Below, piece by piece: positions 1 through 12,186 of a DNA stretch of 64,000 bases. This DNA is from Pyxicephalus adspersus (taxonomy: Eukaryota > Chordata > Amphibia > Anura > Pyxicephalidae). Numbering within the stretch: the stretch's first letter is position 1; each line of letters begins with the position of its first letter. The DNA lies in assembly GCF_032062135.1 (NCBI RefSeq), contig NC_092859.1:72519972-72583971 (forward strand), in the 5' to 3' direction. The translations under genes and the position numbers were made by a program. The notes under the pieces were generated by a model. That model was not told the DNA's origin and made no database searches. It saw only the letters and a program-made list of their open reading frames with translations.

Positions 1-39
1 CCATTCAGCTGTCAGCTAACCCTGACAAGTCTCTCAGTC

Positions 40-400
40 CCTGCTGCTGAAAAACACACCCACCTTTACTGTTGTGATGGTATCTGAGGCAAGACAATTT
101 AATTCTCACTTTATCAGACCAGAGGATTGTGTTTCTCACAGTCTGGGAGCCCCTCAGATGTTTTTTGCAAACTCTAAGGTGGCATTCATGTGTGTTAAAC
201 TGAAGAGAGGCTTCCGTACTGCCACTTTGCTATAAAACCCAGATCGGTGGAGAGCTACAGTTAGGGTTGTCTGTTTGGAACTTAGTCTCATCTACACACA
301 GCATCTCTGGAGCTCAGATTGACCATCAAGTTCTTGGTCACCTTTCTCACTAAGGCCTTCTCCCTAGATTGCTCAGTTTGGCCAGGTGACCATTCCACCT
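40..400 (-). mobile_element. Tc1-like transposase fragment, heavily decayed
   Basis: Read on the minus strand, the segment gives short stretches typical of Tc1-family transposases of fish and frogs: RKVTKNLMVNLSSRDA (roughly 305-350) and ILWSDK (near 120), the latter at the place of the second catalytic motif WSDE. Frames shift several times and no long ORF survives. Only the central part of a normal ~340-residue transposase is present and no terminal inverted repeat is visible. The family call rests on motif recall, not a search. Confidence 0.6.
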
Positions 401-1019
401 GCTGGCAGATTTAAGTAGCAGGAGGTTGATTAGTCAGGCAATCCAGAAGGAAAGAATCAGCGTGAAAGTCCAAATTGAAATAGTTACAAGCAGTAGTTGA
501 AAGAGGTGAGGAAGCAAGATCATAAGATAAACCACAATAATCAGGCAAAGGGAACAGGAAGCTGAAGAGTTTAAATAGGAAGACAATCTTTCTGATTGGT
601 CACAGGAACAAAAACAAGTACAAGTAAGCAGGTAATCAAAATCCAGAAACCGCTAAGAAAAGATTAGGTTGCTTACTAAAAGTCTGATTGGATACAATTT
701 CAATGCTAGGGGATGTGAAGCCAAAGTATAAAGGCCTACTAATTAAGAGCCATAGATGTTGCCAAACCTGAAAGAGACGCCTCAGCAAGCCACCTGCTGG
801 TGGGCAGTGGAAACACATGCAAGGTGTGGTAAACCACAGTGCTGCCAGCAGGTGACATAGGGAGCTGCAGAAAAGCCAGAGCTTCTTGAACAACCTGCCC
901 TGCCATGGATGTGTTATCATAAGGAATCTTAAGTGCAGCTAAGAAAGTTGTGGCGTGTGGTTCTCTGAGTGAACTCAAGGATCTAAAAAAAAAATAATAA
1001 AATAAATAATAAATAATAT
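401..1019. other. No recognisable gene
   Basis: Mixed sequence with short ORFs on both strands and no family resemblance that I can see. An A-rich run (about 985-1020) ends it. Confidence 0.4.
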
Positions 1020-1290
1020 TTAATAAGCCCTCATGCCCAGTCTTTACATTTTCTAAAAGTAGAGGCCTTTTTAAAAAAAAAAGTGGCAGTTGCCAACTTC
1101 TTTTTAAACCCTTATTTTTTAGTAAATTATACACTAAAATAACTTTTGTGTACCAAACACAATAAATCATTTTTGGGTAAAATCTAAAAGATGAGATTTT
1201 ATTGAGTAACCTAGCATGTGAATTCTAACACAACGACAATAGTGACAGACTATGATACTCAAATTTGTCTATAGGCAGCGCCTTTAAAAC
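1020..1290. repeat. Dispersed repeat, copy 1
   Basis: Shares several blocks with 3685-3880 in the same orientation: tacattttctaaaag, acctagcatgtgaa, acaatagtgaca/acaatggtgaca and tttgtctata. The two copies are strongly diverged. Family unknown. Confidence 0.5.
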
Positions 1291-1646
1291 TTTTGCAGAT
1301 GATCAGTACAGTGTTAACCATAAATAACGACCACTCCAGCATCCATTAGATTATCAATATGTAGCATGCAGTTGTTGTTTATGTACAAGTGGGTCAAAGG
1401 GGTCTCTCTTTTTGTATATCGGTGATTGTGATGGCTCTTTAACTTTGCTTTATTTTTTCTTATTTTATACAATTTTCCTTTTTTTTATTTATTTTAAAGT
1501 TTATATTATCATTTTCATCATTTTTTATTACTTTTTCTGAAAGGTCCCTGAACCAGGACACACCTCTTCCAGGTTTAATCTTCATCACACACCCTGGACA
1601 ATCAGGAGCTGGTTCAGACGCAGGCTCAGTGCTTGAGCAATTTGCC

Positions 1647-1853
1647 TAATTTAATAAAGCTCTTTAAGGCTGGAGAAAATACACTTTTATCGGTGAAGCT
1701 GGGTGATCTAGCAAACCTGGGATGGATTTTTTAAAAGTCATTTGCTATTTGTTAGCAAATGTTTTTAATCCTGTTTACAAGCCATTACAGGTTTGCTGAA
1801 TCACCTAGGTTTACGGAAACTGTATCTTCCAAAGACTTGGAGAGCTTTAATAA
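1647..1853. repeat. Foldback repeat (ttaataaagctct ends), copy 1
   Basis: Begins with taatttaataaagctct and ends with the reverse-complementary gagagctttaataa. Inside, gctgggtgatctagcaaacc is mirrored by ggtttgctgaatcacctagg. The whole unit is an imperfect palindrome of about 200 bp, that is, a foldback MITE. Related copies are at about 39408-39485 (one half) and 59790-60018 (complete). Confidence 0.65.
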
Positions 1854-2294
1854 GTTTCCATTTCCTTGAGTGTTTCCATTTTCAGCCTCTTTTCTAACCC
1901 CTTGCTTTTTAGTTTTCTGGAGACACTGGGACAGCAGTTCCTTTTTTGCTGTTGCCAGTGTCTTCACCATGTTAATATGTCTCCTGCATTCCCCTGTGCT
2001 CCTGTTCTGCCTGTCCCCTGTCTCCCTCCATTGTCTTCAGACCTCGTGCCTCTTTAGCCTTCTGGTACTTGACCCCTGGCTTTGCCTGTTTTACTTGTTT
2101 AACTAGGCTTCATCTACTTTTAGGACATGTTTTAATATCAGAGGATATTTTAAGTCACATTAATACTGAATTTTTTATTTTTAAATAGACACCATCTGCC
2201 ACTTATGTGCCAGACCAATTAATGGTGTAATTCGACCCCACCAGGGGCCTTTCTCTGATCTGAGGACTAAATAATTTATAAATATATAAATATT

Positions 2295-2767
2295 CAGGTA
2301 GTCTCCGGGTTACATACGAGATAGGGACTGTAGGTTTGTTCTTAAGTTGACTTTGTATGTAAGTCGGAACAGGTACATTATTTTAATAAAAGCAATTAGG
2401 ACAGATGTTTGTCTCAACATATTTTTAGGCAGCATGGTGTCAGTTACTGTATACAATTCTCATTGTGAGTAAATCACAAACAAAGCAAATAATAAAAAAA
2501 ATGTATGAAGCCTAGACATTCATTAACTACTGGAGCAAGCTGTGCTTTGAAAAGCAAGAAGAAACAAATGCAGAGTCTGGTTCATTAAAGAGTTACGAGA
2601 GGTTGCAATCAGTCTCAGCTGTGTTTAGCAAAAGATTTCCTCTGCAAGTCATGCAAACCACCCCCTCCCCCTATCAAGCCTCCATCTTGCACAGGATTGA
2701 GCAGGGAAGCCCGTTTGTATCTAGGAGTCGTCTGTATGTCAGATGTCCTTTACTCGGGGACTACCTG
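2295..2767. mobile_element. hAT-like non-autonomous element (MITE), about 473 bp
   Basis: The left end caggtagtctccgggttac and the right end ggggactacctg are inverted complements (caggtagtc.cc). A second inner pair, tatgtaagtcgg and the right-arm tgtatgtcagatg, fits a long imperfect TIR. Flanking octamers taaatatt and tagatgta agree at 5 of 8 positions, as expected for an old 8-bp duplication. There is no transposase coding inside. Confidence 0.6.
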
Positions 2768-3049
2768 TAGATGTAATTTGCTGCTGCTGTATCAAACCAG
2801 TCTAATTTTAGTTAAAAAGACCCTTCCTTGGTCCATCCTAGCTGTCTGTTTTTTTTTTTTTTATTTTGTGGAATTCAAGTATCTGGTGTGGGATTTTCTT
2901 TTTTGGAAGACTACCTCAAGGGTCTTCAGCATATGCTTTCTGGAATATATAGTTTAAAGATTGGCCACTCTTTCATGTTGCCCTCAAAGCATACATATAT
3001 ATTGTGCTATATATTGTGCTGGAACAAGATACACTCTGAACTTTGACTG

Positions 3050-3530
3050 CTTATATTAATTGAGTGAATTATCATAATTTAAATATAATAATAGTTATTT
3101 TTTTTTATACTTGAGTGAATATTTGAGTTGATACTTTTGCTGCTTACTAGAATTACAGTAGTTGAGATTTCTTAGGAGTTTTTGCTAATTCTCGTAGAAA
3201 GATTCTGCCTTTGTTGTAAATATTTTTATTTATCAAAATATTATAACAGTTGAAAAAATTGCTGGTGTTCACCTGAAAATCGTGGCCCAAAATTTAACTA
3301 CGATTTACATTTAAATATATTCAGATAATTATGTATTTAATTTGTGATTCTTAAACATTGAGAAATGTATGCTACTAGAACTGGCACAGAAACTCATATA
3401 AACGCACCCAACCAGGATGTAAAGTATTTGCTCATGGGTGTGTGTTTCTGTTTCTGATTGTTCCTGCTTCCTTTTGCAACAGACCTGATAAACGGATGTG
3501 TTTAAGCTGAACACCAGGATCTAAAATATA
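3050..3530. repeat. Segmental duplicate, copy A (partner 37380-37830)
   Basis: Long collinear similarity to 37380-37830: tactagaactggca, caaccaggatgtaa, tttgctcatgggt, ctgattgttcctgct. Same orientation, about 34 kb apart. There is no transposon signature at the ends, so I read it as part of the segmental duplication of this locus. It is not coding. Confidence 0.55.
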
Positions 3531-3684
3531 TATATAAATAAATACTCTGGCAATGGGGATAACTCCTGTACTGAAAGGTTTGTTGCTTGTTTAGCTCTAC
3601 AGAGGGGGCATAAAATGGTCTTTTCTTTTCTTTATCCCTTTGCTGGGCCCTGATTGTTTTTCTCATTCTTTATTTATATCCTAG

Positions 3685-3880
3685 ACCCACAATCCTTGCC
3701 TATACATTTTCTAAAAGCGGAAGCAGAGAAATAAAAGTGGTAGTTGCAAATCATTACTTATTAATAAACCTAGATTTTGTTTGGTAAAAATACCTAGCAT
3801 GTGAAGTTTTTTACAGCGACAATGGTGACAAACCACATTACTCAATTTTGTCTATAGATGGTACTTTAAAAATCAAACAA
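3685..3880. repeat. Dispersed repeat, copy 2
   Basis: Partner of 1020-1290, with the same order of shared blocks. Shorter, lacking the A-rich insert. Confidence 0.5.
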
Positions 3881-4153
3881 AACAATCTTCCCTTGCAGGG
3901 GTTAGTATCTGCAAAAAATACAGTCCATAAACGAAATATTCAGCTTCCTCGCTAACATGAATGTTTTTTTTTTATTTGTGGCAAAAAGACAAACTGAGCC
4001 ACAGCCAGTTTAACCTACAGCTAGCACAGGGTGTACTAAATAGGCTAAATATGATCTTGGCATAGAAAAGTAGATTCTTAGTAAAACCAGCCTCAGACCA
4101 AAAGTTTTTAATACCTATAAGAGAAACAACAGGTTCCCTGTAGACACAGCCAG

Positions 4154-4321
4154 GCTGATTCACCAAGCAAAATTGGAAGCTCGCTTTCGTATTCACGATC
4201 CAAAATCGTAGGCCTTCAATCATATTATCAACCAAATCCGAGGCACTGGCCATCAACTGAAGCGATCTCTCCGATGCATATGCATAGCCCCGGCAGTTTC
4301 ACACTGGCGAGCTTGCATTAA
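4154..4321. repeat. Decayed copy of the GC-rich MITE family
   Basis: Starts ctgattcaccaagcaaaatt and ends cagtttcacactggcgagc. The same order is seen in the copy at 63859-64000 (ctgattcatcaagcagaatc ... cagctttacactggcgagc). Several CpGs have decayed. Short CpG-bearing sequence near 4524-4612 may belong to the same element. Confidence 0.6.
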
Positions 4322-4654
4322 ACTTACTGTTTCCCTAAAATAGCATTCTTTCTAATGGCACACATATTACCCTTAGTCCTAAAAAAAGTTTGTGCTGTTC
4401 AAATGTTTAAACATCTATATGCACTAAGAAAAAAGCATATTTTAAAATGACTTATTTCTGTCCCTGGTATGCAAGAGTTAACGGAGTTCAGCTTCTCTAC
4501 AAAGGCACCTATCTAAACGCTTACAATGCCTGATCGGAGGAGCCACCTGGGGGAAAATATTGCGATTTTCCGCAGGCTAAACCTCGGCTTTGCCATCGGA
4601 CTAGATTTTGTCACAAATGTCAAAAGCACACACACGTTCTTGTTTGCTTCTATA

Positions 4655-4690
4655 GATATATATGTATATAAATATATGTATATGTTTGTG

Positions 4691-4725
<35 letters not shown>

Positions 4726-4732
4726 ATATATA
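4655..4732. repeat. (TA)n microsatellite
   Basis: Alternating ta/tg dinucleotides, purest at about 4698-4723. The ORF reading IYIYIYI across it is an artefact. Confidence 0.9.
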
Positions 4733-5516
4733 AAATTGTAATTACTATAGTTATTATATTAAAAATAAATACATAAGGAAATAAGGAAATCTGTTTACTG
4801 GTGTAAAAATCTAAAGGATCGTGTCAATAAATGATTATGGTATGTCCAATTAAAAAAAAAAACCAGAGCCTGCTGCTAAAATGCAAAAATATAGTGCAAT
4901 ATATAACTTATGACTACCATGACAGTGTCTTGTGTATTGGCTGTTTAGCACAGCCATGATGTGTAGTAAACTTCTCTGGTGGCAAACCAGATATAGCTAT
5001 CTTGACATACTCTTGGCTGCCCAGAAAAAAATTTCCTTCCTGTACATGATATCATTCCTTCTTGTCTAATCAAGATGACTGAAGATCCAGAATTTGCAGG
5101 AAGACCAGCAGCAGATATTTATTTATTTGTTTATTTTATTGCCAAAGGAAATGGTCTGTTCTTTCTGCAATGAACCTGCCTGCTCACAATGTTTTATTAG
5201 TCAAGTTTAGTTACACTTTAAGTGAATTGCAGTGGATCTAAACCACCAAATGATATGAAGGGGATTTAAAAATACAACTTGCCTTGCCCCAATTTAGGAA
5301 GCCAGGCTTAATATGCATGCTTTACATAAGTTGTCTGCAAAGGTGCTGCATTAAAGGACATGCAAAGGTCACTTTTTTACAAAGTGATTGCTTTCTGGTA
5401 CCAGTTTCTAATGTGCCACCCATATCTTTGTAGTAGACCTTTATTGTAGTAGACTTTTAATGGTCCCATAGAATCCTATCAGAATCTGTGATAAGTGGCA
5501 CGAAAATGTCAAGAAA
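4733..5516. other. No recognisable gene
   Basis: AT-rich sequence with no ORF of note and no repeat family that I recognise. Confidence 0.4.
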
Positions 5517-6050
5517 GTGAGGCCCGTAGGCAGAGAATTGACGGAGGGACTTCATGACAGTGGTGCGAAGGAACAGCAAGAGGGTAAGGAAAGAGTTGGT
5601 CCTGGGGATGTAGGGAGGGGTTGTGTCAACATGAGGAGTGAGAGGGAATGTTTAGGAGAAGGGGGCCTAAAAAGGGGAAGCAGGAAGTGTGAGGCCCTCT
5701 TTCACAGGATAGACAGTGTGCAGGGATACAGCATTCCCCGCCCACCCTCCCTGAATTTGGGGTTGGGGTTTTAGAAGGCAGGATACCTGGACATGGAAGA
5801 CACTGTTGGTGGTAAGATTGTTTTTCTGTGGTTTCTGTGGTCCCTTTTTAAGTGGTATGATGGTTATGGCTCCTGGGGGGTGCTGGGCAGCTGGAATTAT
5901 GGTGGTGTATGGATTGTGCCTTCTGAGACCTGCAACCTGGGTGTTAATGTTTAATTCTTTAAGGTTGCAAGTTAAAATATGGTTTTCAATTTGGGGGGTA
6001 ATTTTAATCTTTAATTTGATTAAAAGACAGATTGCTTAAATGTTTGTTTA
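5517..6050 (+). other. G-rich strand-asymmetric block, possible retroelement leader
   Basis: The plus strand is unusually rich in G over about 250 bp (many ggg runs), then T-rich. This skew and the GC content differ from the neighbours and resemble non-coding parts of frog YR or LTR retroelements. ORFs at 5517-5774 and 5806-6039 match nothing that I know. There is no direct link to the DIRS remnant downstream. Confidence 0.2.
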
Positions 6051-7019
6051 TATAATTTAAGTTGTTCTTTTCTTATATTTAATTGTTGGTTATTTATGGT
6101 TATTTATATGGCTCTGGAGAGGGAAGGGTGTGTTTTTAAGCTTAATTTAAACAAGCATGGGGCATACACCGGTCTTTAATGGCTGCTACAATTACATTAT
6201 TTACTTACAACTACAGTATTAACTACGGTATGAATACACAGTATTGATACTAAAAAGTTTATCCAGCAATAAAGTCCTCATCTGCAATAATTTATGGTAC
6301 CAATAATTATAAAACAGTTAAACAGATGTTTACTTTCCCTTATATTCAATTCTGAACTGATTTTTTTTTTCCTTATATTCAATGCTGAACTGATGTTATG
6401 TCTTAGCACTGCAAAGTTTTCCTTCTTTTAAATTTCTTACATGACTCTATTCCAGTTTTAACATCTCATTATTAATCCCAACTAAAAATAATAGTAAGTA
6501 CTAATAATAGTAATTATTAACTGTATTAACTATTGCTAAATGTTTAAAAAGTTCAATCCACTGTCATTTCTTTTTTCTGTCTCACAGATGATGAAACATG
6601 AATTCAGAATGTGATATGAAATATCTACAAAGTGATGAGTACATAAACTTTAAAAGCTGTAAAGTAAGCCAAACCCCAATAACAGGACACACATATCTCC
6701 CTCCCACCCCACTCTAACTTAAACACCTAAAGCAGCTCTAATACTAAATCCTATATTCTTCCTATATTCAGCTCGTCTCAGAGCCGGGGTTCTTCCTCAG
6801 GGGTGATCATTTGCTATTGGCTTTCCCACACTGGCGTCCATAAACCATCAAGAATAGATGTGATGTAATCGCAAAGGACTACCAGAGACTGGCCAGCATG
6901 GAGTTGGCTTATACCCTAAACCAGAAATAACGATGACAAGTGACCTGGGCAGCAGATTATGCTCAGTATAATACCTTTCTTCAGAAGATAGAAAAAATAA
7001 AACACTGCCAGAAGGCTAA
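6051..7019. other. No recognisable gene
   Basis: AT-rich; the segment cttatattcaat.ctgaactgat is locally duplicated at about 6340 and 6372. Nothing else stands out. Confidence 0.4.
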
Positions 7020-7370
7020 AGGAGGGGTGGAAACGTTTTTATTTGTTGTCCACAGAGGTGGTTTAATGTATCAGTTTGGAAGGTAAGAAAATGAAATACT
7101 ATAGACTGTCACCTGAGTTACATTTTACAGTCAAGTAGGTCCGTAAGCAAAAAAGAAAAGAAAGAAAGGCAGAGGGGCTACATGACAGGGTGAGAAAAGG
7201 AGACTGGCTGGGAAACAGTTACGTGGTAAAAGGAGGGGGCAAGATGAGGTAAAAAATTGATTGGCTGGAGGGTATGTATGTATATGGAGGGGGGATGTGA
7301 GAAGGAGCTGTAGAGGGGGAAGGGTATAAGGCTCAGGGGACACAAGGACCTAGAGCATTCTGGTTTAAAA

Positions 7371-9065
7371 ATGTTTTTGGTCATTGAGTCAGTAGTTTTA
7401 ACCAGTGTAGTGGGCATCATGGCATCTATGGACACATTGATAGAGCAGCTTAGGGTGGTGGCAACCACCCATGTGGAGGCCTGGCTGAAGGCTACGGTGG
7501 CTAAAGGGGGCCTATTGGGGGCGCATCTGAAGAAGTTCAGGAACTTTTTGGAAGGGTGGGTACGTGGATATTTTTCGTTACCCCGCTCAGGAAGAAAGGA
7601 GTTCGGAGAGGGGGGCAGTGAGGGAGGATAGCAATCAGCGGTGACATCGGATCCCCTGCACGTTTTTAAGTAGTTGCAGGCTTTTGGGATCTTGGCAAGT
7701 GTGATAAGGAAAAAGCAGCCTAAATGGTGCTTTTTTGTTATCTGTATAGGATAAGATAAGCGCATCGAGTGCATGGCAGCTTTACTTGGCTGCAGAATGA
7801 TGAACAGTTTAGACAGCACAAGGTTGTCCACCCGTCGTTGTGATGGGAACACAAAGACATAAGTTTGTGAATGTAACTTATGAAACCAGGGTGGCAGAGT
7901 AGGTCATTGCAGGCTTGCTGCCTGTTCATCTACAGAGCCTTCATTTGCTGGGGTGCATGTGGGAAGGGGACTACTTGGACTATGTGGACTGGTGCCTCCC
8001 TATGGGGTAGTGGGGGCAAACGTGGCACCTGTGCCAGGGGGGGCACATAGAGGCCTCTCTGTGGGCACGAGCTCCACACCTGGCTGGCATCCCATTGGCT
8101 GTCCCTCTGTCAGTCCATGCTGACTGTGGAATTTCCCGTCTTCTTCTCTGGAGTCATCAGTTAACCCTCAAAATACCAGGCTGGGAAGAGGAGAGGCAGG
8201 TTATGTGTGTTGAAGCTGATGTGTCCTGATCCAGCATTAAAAGGGTAAAAGTTCGGAGGGGGATAGGGAGGGGGAAGCCACACATGACAGGGGGGTCTTG
8301 TATGCTCTGTCCTAGTTATGGGAAGTACAGTATAAAGCTAAAGACAGAGAACAGAGCTACACAGCCCAGGGAACAGAAGTGCCAGTCCGCTATACCCAGT
8401 CAGTACCAGGTGAACACAAAGCATGTGGTAGAAGGTACGTGCCTGTTGAATGTGTTGTGTGTTGCTATCTACAGTGCTTTAAAAAAATTTGTGTTCAATG
8501 TGTTGCATATATTATGCAATATTGCTATACAATTGGCATGCGTTTGGTAAAACTCCCTGCATTCCTGTAATATAAGATATAAATAATATGTTTTATTATT
8601 GTTAATATTTTTGCTGTTTGCACCTTACTAAAACCTCAGTCTTATGGATAAAAAAAGCGTGTTGGCACTTTCCGATAAATAAGGGGTTTTGGGTTGCAGT
8701 TTTGTTTTTCGGTCTCTAAAAGGTTTAGCACCTTTTTGGAGTGGGTGGTTAGGACAATTGCTGGAGTGGATTCAGTCATTCTGGATTGGATGACTTTCAT
8801 TGGATGACTTTCTGATTGTTGGACTGCTTGATAGTTTCATGTGCAGAATACTGTTGGTGACCCTGTAGCATGTGGTGCATTGTTTTGGTGTGTTGTTAGC
8901 AGGGGACAGGACAGAAGGGCCAGCAATGTCGCTAGTTTTCCTGGGTATTGAGTTGGATATGATAGCAATGGAAAGCCGGATGCCCCAGGACAAGCTGCCC
9001 AATATGTGAGTATGTGGAGGTCAGGGAGGCGTGTAGGAAGAAGAACATCAGGTTACATGAGGTAA
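7371..9065 (+). mobile_element. DIRS-type (tyrosine-recombinase) retrotransposon remnant with RT motifs
   Basis: The clearest part is at 8800-9007. One frame reads LDDFLIVG (the YxDD-like box of the polymerase site) at about 8800, then AGDRTEGPAMSLVFLGIELD and MESRMPQDKLPN. This spacing and the FLGIE.D....ES..P.DKL signature are typical of DIRS-type reverse transcriptases. One in-frame TAG interrupts it near 8866. Upstream, 7371-7631 holds an 86-residue ORF (IMASMDTLIEQL...) that could be gag-like, but I cannot confirm that. After a stop and frame change, 9014 onward reads MEVREACRKKNIRLHEVKSL, the next DIRS block, and is then cut by a Tc1 element. No recombinase domain or split repeats are visible. 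The element is dead. Confidence 0.65.
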
Positions 9066-10307
9066 AGTCATTAACTATCCGAGAAATTGCTACAATATTA
9101 GGAGGGGCAAAATCTACAGTTTGGTACATCATGACAAAGAAACAAAGCCATGCCAAAGTGAACTCAGCAATGCTTAAAGACCTGGACGTCCACGGAAGAC
9201 AACAGTGGTGGTTGATCTCAGAATAATTTCCATGGTGAAGAGAAACCCCTTCACAACAGCCAACCAAGTGAACAACACTCTCCAGGAGGCAGGCGTATCG
9301 ATATCCAAGTCTACCATAGAGAGAAAGAGAAGACTGCATCAAGGTAAATACAGAGGGTGCACTGCAAGGTGCAAGCCACTCATAAACCTCAAAAATAAAA
9401 AGGCTAGATTGACCTTTGCTCAAAAACATCTGAAAAAGCTAGCACATTTCTGGAAAAACATTTTTGTACATGTGAAACCAATATCAACCTTTACCAGAAT
9501 GATGACAAGAAAAAAGTATGGAGAAGGCGTGAAACAGCTCATGACCCAAAGCATAGCACATCATCTGTAAAACATGGCAGAGGCAGTGTGATGGCTTGGG
9601 CGTGCATGGCTGCCAGTGGCACTGGGACACTAGTGTTTATCAATGATGTGACACAGGACAGAAGCAGCCGAATTAATTCTGACTGTGTTCAGAGACATAC
9701 TGTCTGCTCAAATCCAGCTAAATGTAGTCAAATTGGGAGGCATTTCATAATACAGATGGACAATGACCCAAAACATAGAGCAAAAGCAACCCAGGAGTTT
9801 ATTAAAGCAAAGAAGTGAAATATTCTTGAATGGCCAAGTCAGTCACCTGATCTGAACCCAATTGAGCATGCATTTCACTTGTTGAAGACTAAACTTCGGG
9901 CAAAAAGGCCAACAAACAAACAGCAACTGAAAGCCGCTGCAGTAAAAGCCTGGAAGAGCATTAAAAACTGTGGAAACACAGCATCTGGTGATGTCCACGA
10001 GTTCAAGACTACAGGCTGTCATTGCCAGCAAAGGGTTTTTAACTAAGTATTAGAAATGAACATTTTATTTTCAGATTTTTTAATTTGTCCAATTACTTTT
10101 CAGCCCTTGAAATTAAGTGATTGTGTAAAAAAGGCTTTAGTTGCTCATATTATGCAATCTTTTTGTTCAACCCACAGAATTAAAGCTGAAAGTCTGCAAT
10201 TCAACTGTATCTGAGTTGTTTCATTTAAAATTAATTGTGGTAATGTACAGAACCAAAATTAGAAAAAAGTTGTCTCTGTCCCAATATTTATGGACCTAAC
10301 TGTAGTT
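9066..10307 (+). mobile_element. Tc1-like transposon, 5'-truncated, transposase pseudogene
   Basis: The translated segments run in Tc1 order. An HTH piece TIREIATILGGAKSTVWYI is followed by PFTTANQVNNTLQEAGVSIS, then MAWACMAASGTGTLVFI (G-rich box), MDNDPKHRAKAT (second catalytic Asp motif) and, after a stop, WPSQSPDLNPIEHAF (normally containing the last acidic residue; here E in IEH). Frames change near 9226, 9570 and 9816, so no full transposase is encoded. The right end carries cccaatatttatggacctaa, whose reverse complement is a typical Tc1 terminal repeat of frogs. The matching left repeat is absent, so the 5' end is lost. Confidence 0.85.
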
Positions 10308-10329
10308 GATCTTTCTATGATGTGCATTT

Positions 10330-10585
10330 CTAGACTATCATTTTTTTGATCATTGGTTTACTATTATTCTCTGTTATAGAATATATCCTTGTTGAATTCC
10401 TTCTCCCCCTGCCCTGCTGCAAAGTGATCCTCTTCTTCCATTCCCCCCTTTTTTCACACCTCTTTCCCCTCCTCCCAAAATGTTACCCCCCTGCTCTCCT
10501 ACAATTTTTTCCTGGATCCTTTATTAATTTATTGAATGTTTTATTATGCATTTTCAATAAAACCCTAATAATCAAAAACAAAAAA
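10330..10585 (+). mobile_element. Possible LINE 3' end with poly(A) tail
   Basis: Pyrimidine-rich sequence followed by tttcaataaaaccctaataa and an A-rich tail (about 10575-10590). This is what the 3' UTR of an L1/Tx1-type LINE looks like; compare 15985-16620 and 42972-43084. No coding part is present. Confidence 0.35.
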
Positions 10586-10589
10586 AAAG

Positions 10590-11105
10590 CAGAAAAAGAG
10601 CTAGCATCAGCAGTAACCACCGGACTACAGGCCCCAGGGCCAAGCTATAAGCTCATTCGGTGGTGCACCAGCACCATCAATAAATAGCAGTCATTAGGCT
10701 TTAGTAATAATCCCGGGGCCAGGCGACAGGCCTCTAAAGTAATCCCCAGGTAGGCAAGCCTCAAGCAGTAACATCAGGGTTAGGAGCCCAAGAAAAGATC
10801 CCCAGCAGTAACCCCAAGGCAGAAAGGTTCTAGCAGCAACCTTGGAGTCAGGTTAGAGCCAAAGAAGAAGGTCCCAGGAGTAACCACTAAGCATTAGACT
10901 CCAAGAGTAACACCCAGATATTTAGGTCCTAGAAGAAGCAGGTTTCAGCACCAGAAGTAACCATGGGATATGAGGCCTCAGCAGTGATCACTAAACATAA
11001 GGGCCCCACAATAAACCCAGGCAGCTAGGTCCCATCAGTGACCTGGAAGCAGCCAGATCCCATCAATATCCCCCAGACAGTAATGCCCCAGCACTAGCTT
11101 CCACG
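10590..11105. repeat. Degenerate minisatellite, roughly 30-36 bp unit
   Basis: The motif agcagtaacc (variants agtaatcc, agcaacct, agtaacca) recurs about every 30-36 bp between purine-rich spacers containing aggcc(t)c or ggtccca. At least ten units can be counted. Units differ by substitutions and small indels, so the array is old. No protein coding is likely. Confidence 0.7.
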
Positions 11106-11159
11106 TCGCAAAAAGAAGACCTACCCCCAGCAGTATTACACACTAAAAGCTAAAAGTAT

Positions 11160-11330
11160 TAAAAAAAACCCACTTACCTAGTCACATCGGTGTCCCCTGG
11201 CGTACTGTCCGTCCATGCATGTCCTCGGGCTGCATCCTCTGGTCCTCAGCCGGCTAATGCAGTGACGTTCCTGGGGTTTCCCCGGTGATCTCATGCGTCT
11301 GTGCGTGCGGGAGGTGCAGTGGGAAATTTA
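11160..11330. repeat. CpG-rich dispersed repeat end
   Basis: A CpG-bearing block (cacttacctagtcacatcgg ... tttccccggtgatctcatgcg) followed by tttgtattggattcaataca. Related sequence in reverse orientation lies at about 33990-34165 (gcgacgtcgccgggaaaccc, ggacaaggtaagta, ttggattgcaatacaac). This suggests one dispersed element family with outward-facing ends. Confidence 0.45.
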
Positions 11331-12186
11331 AATAATTTTGTATTGGATTCAATACAACACAACTGTACAGTTATATAACAGGTTTCTGTATTTTTATGCA
11401 CTCTTTCTTTAATGGATTTTTGGGATTTTTTATTTAAATCTTGGTATTAAATTTCTTAAATTTAGTAAATATTTGACATATTTTGTTGAGTTATGCCAAA
11501 GAATTATAAGCCTACAATGTAAAATAACCACTTTTTGTGTTTAAAAAACTGACAGAATTAGAACGCCAGGGGGGTTAACCCAGAGGCAGAATGGAAGGAG
11601 CACTGTGTAGTGTGTAGTACAGAATTACTGGCCTATGTAATTTCTTGTCTGGTCAAGAAAAGAAATCTCCTGCATTGTCTCTGCTTGGCTATTTCCACCA
11701 CACTGACACTTGCAACATTCCATCTCCTAGTCTTTCCTGGTCTCTCACCTTGCAGATTTTGGTCTCCAGACCATGAACATACAACTGACAAAGGTAAGAA
11801 AGTGTGACTATGGGCTGAGCGGGGACAGGTCAAGAACATAAATCTAGTGGAAACAGTCTTATATTTCATACTCTATCTGTCGTGTGTTGGCTCCTGCAGT
11901 GCTGCTATCCTGTCCTGGCTGAGCTGAGTAAAAGGGGTCCTTCCAATGTCTGGAACTGAATCATCATGTGAGCACAAATTTAGGAATTGGGTCACCCAAC
12001 CCCCAATTCTTGCCTCTCCCATGATGGCCCATGCCCATTCACTTAATAGTTGACCAGTGCATGCAGATAAATGAAACCTTGAAAGCATATTGCACCATAC
12101 ACACAAGTTCCAAACTGAACCTAATGGTGAACCCTGGGATAAGCAAAAAATATGCAATATCTAAATATATGAAACATACTTATATA
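11331..12186. other. No recognisable gene
   Basis: Short ORFs on both strands (for example minus 11873-12157) show no family resemblance. Confidence 0.35.

Noticed and set aside
2100..2300. Terminal exon or gene end near an A/T-rich stretch
   Set aside because: No acceptor, frame or poly(A) arrangement that stands out from background.
7178..7852. 224-residue minus-strand ORF
   Set aside because: It lies opposite the retroelement-like plus strand, is low-complexity in parts (Ser/Pro-rich), and has no motif.
8932..9429. 165-residue minus-strand ORF
   Set aside because: It is antisense to the DIRS/Tc1 chimera.
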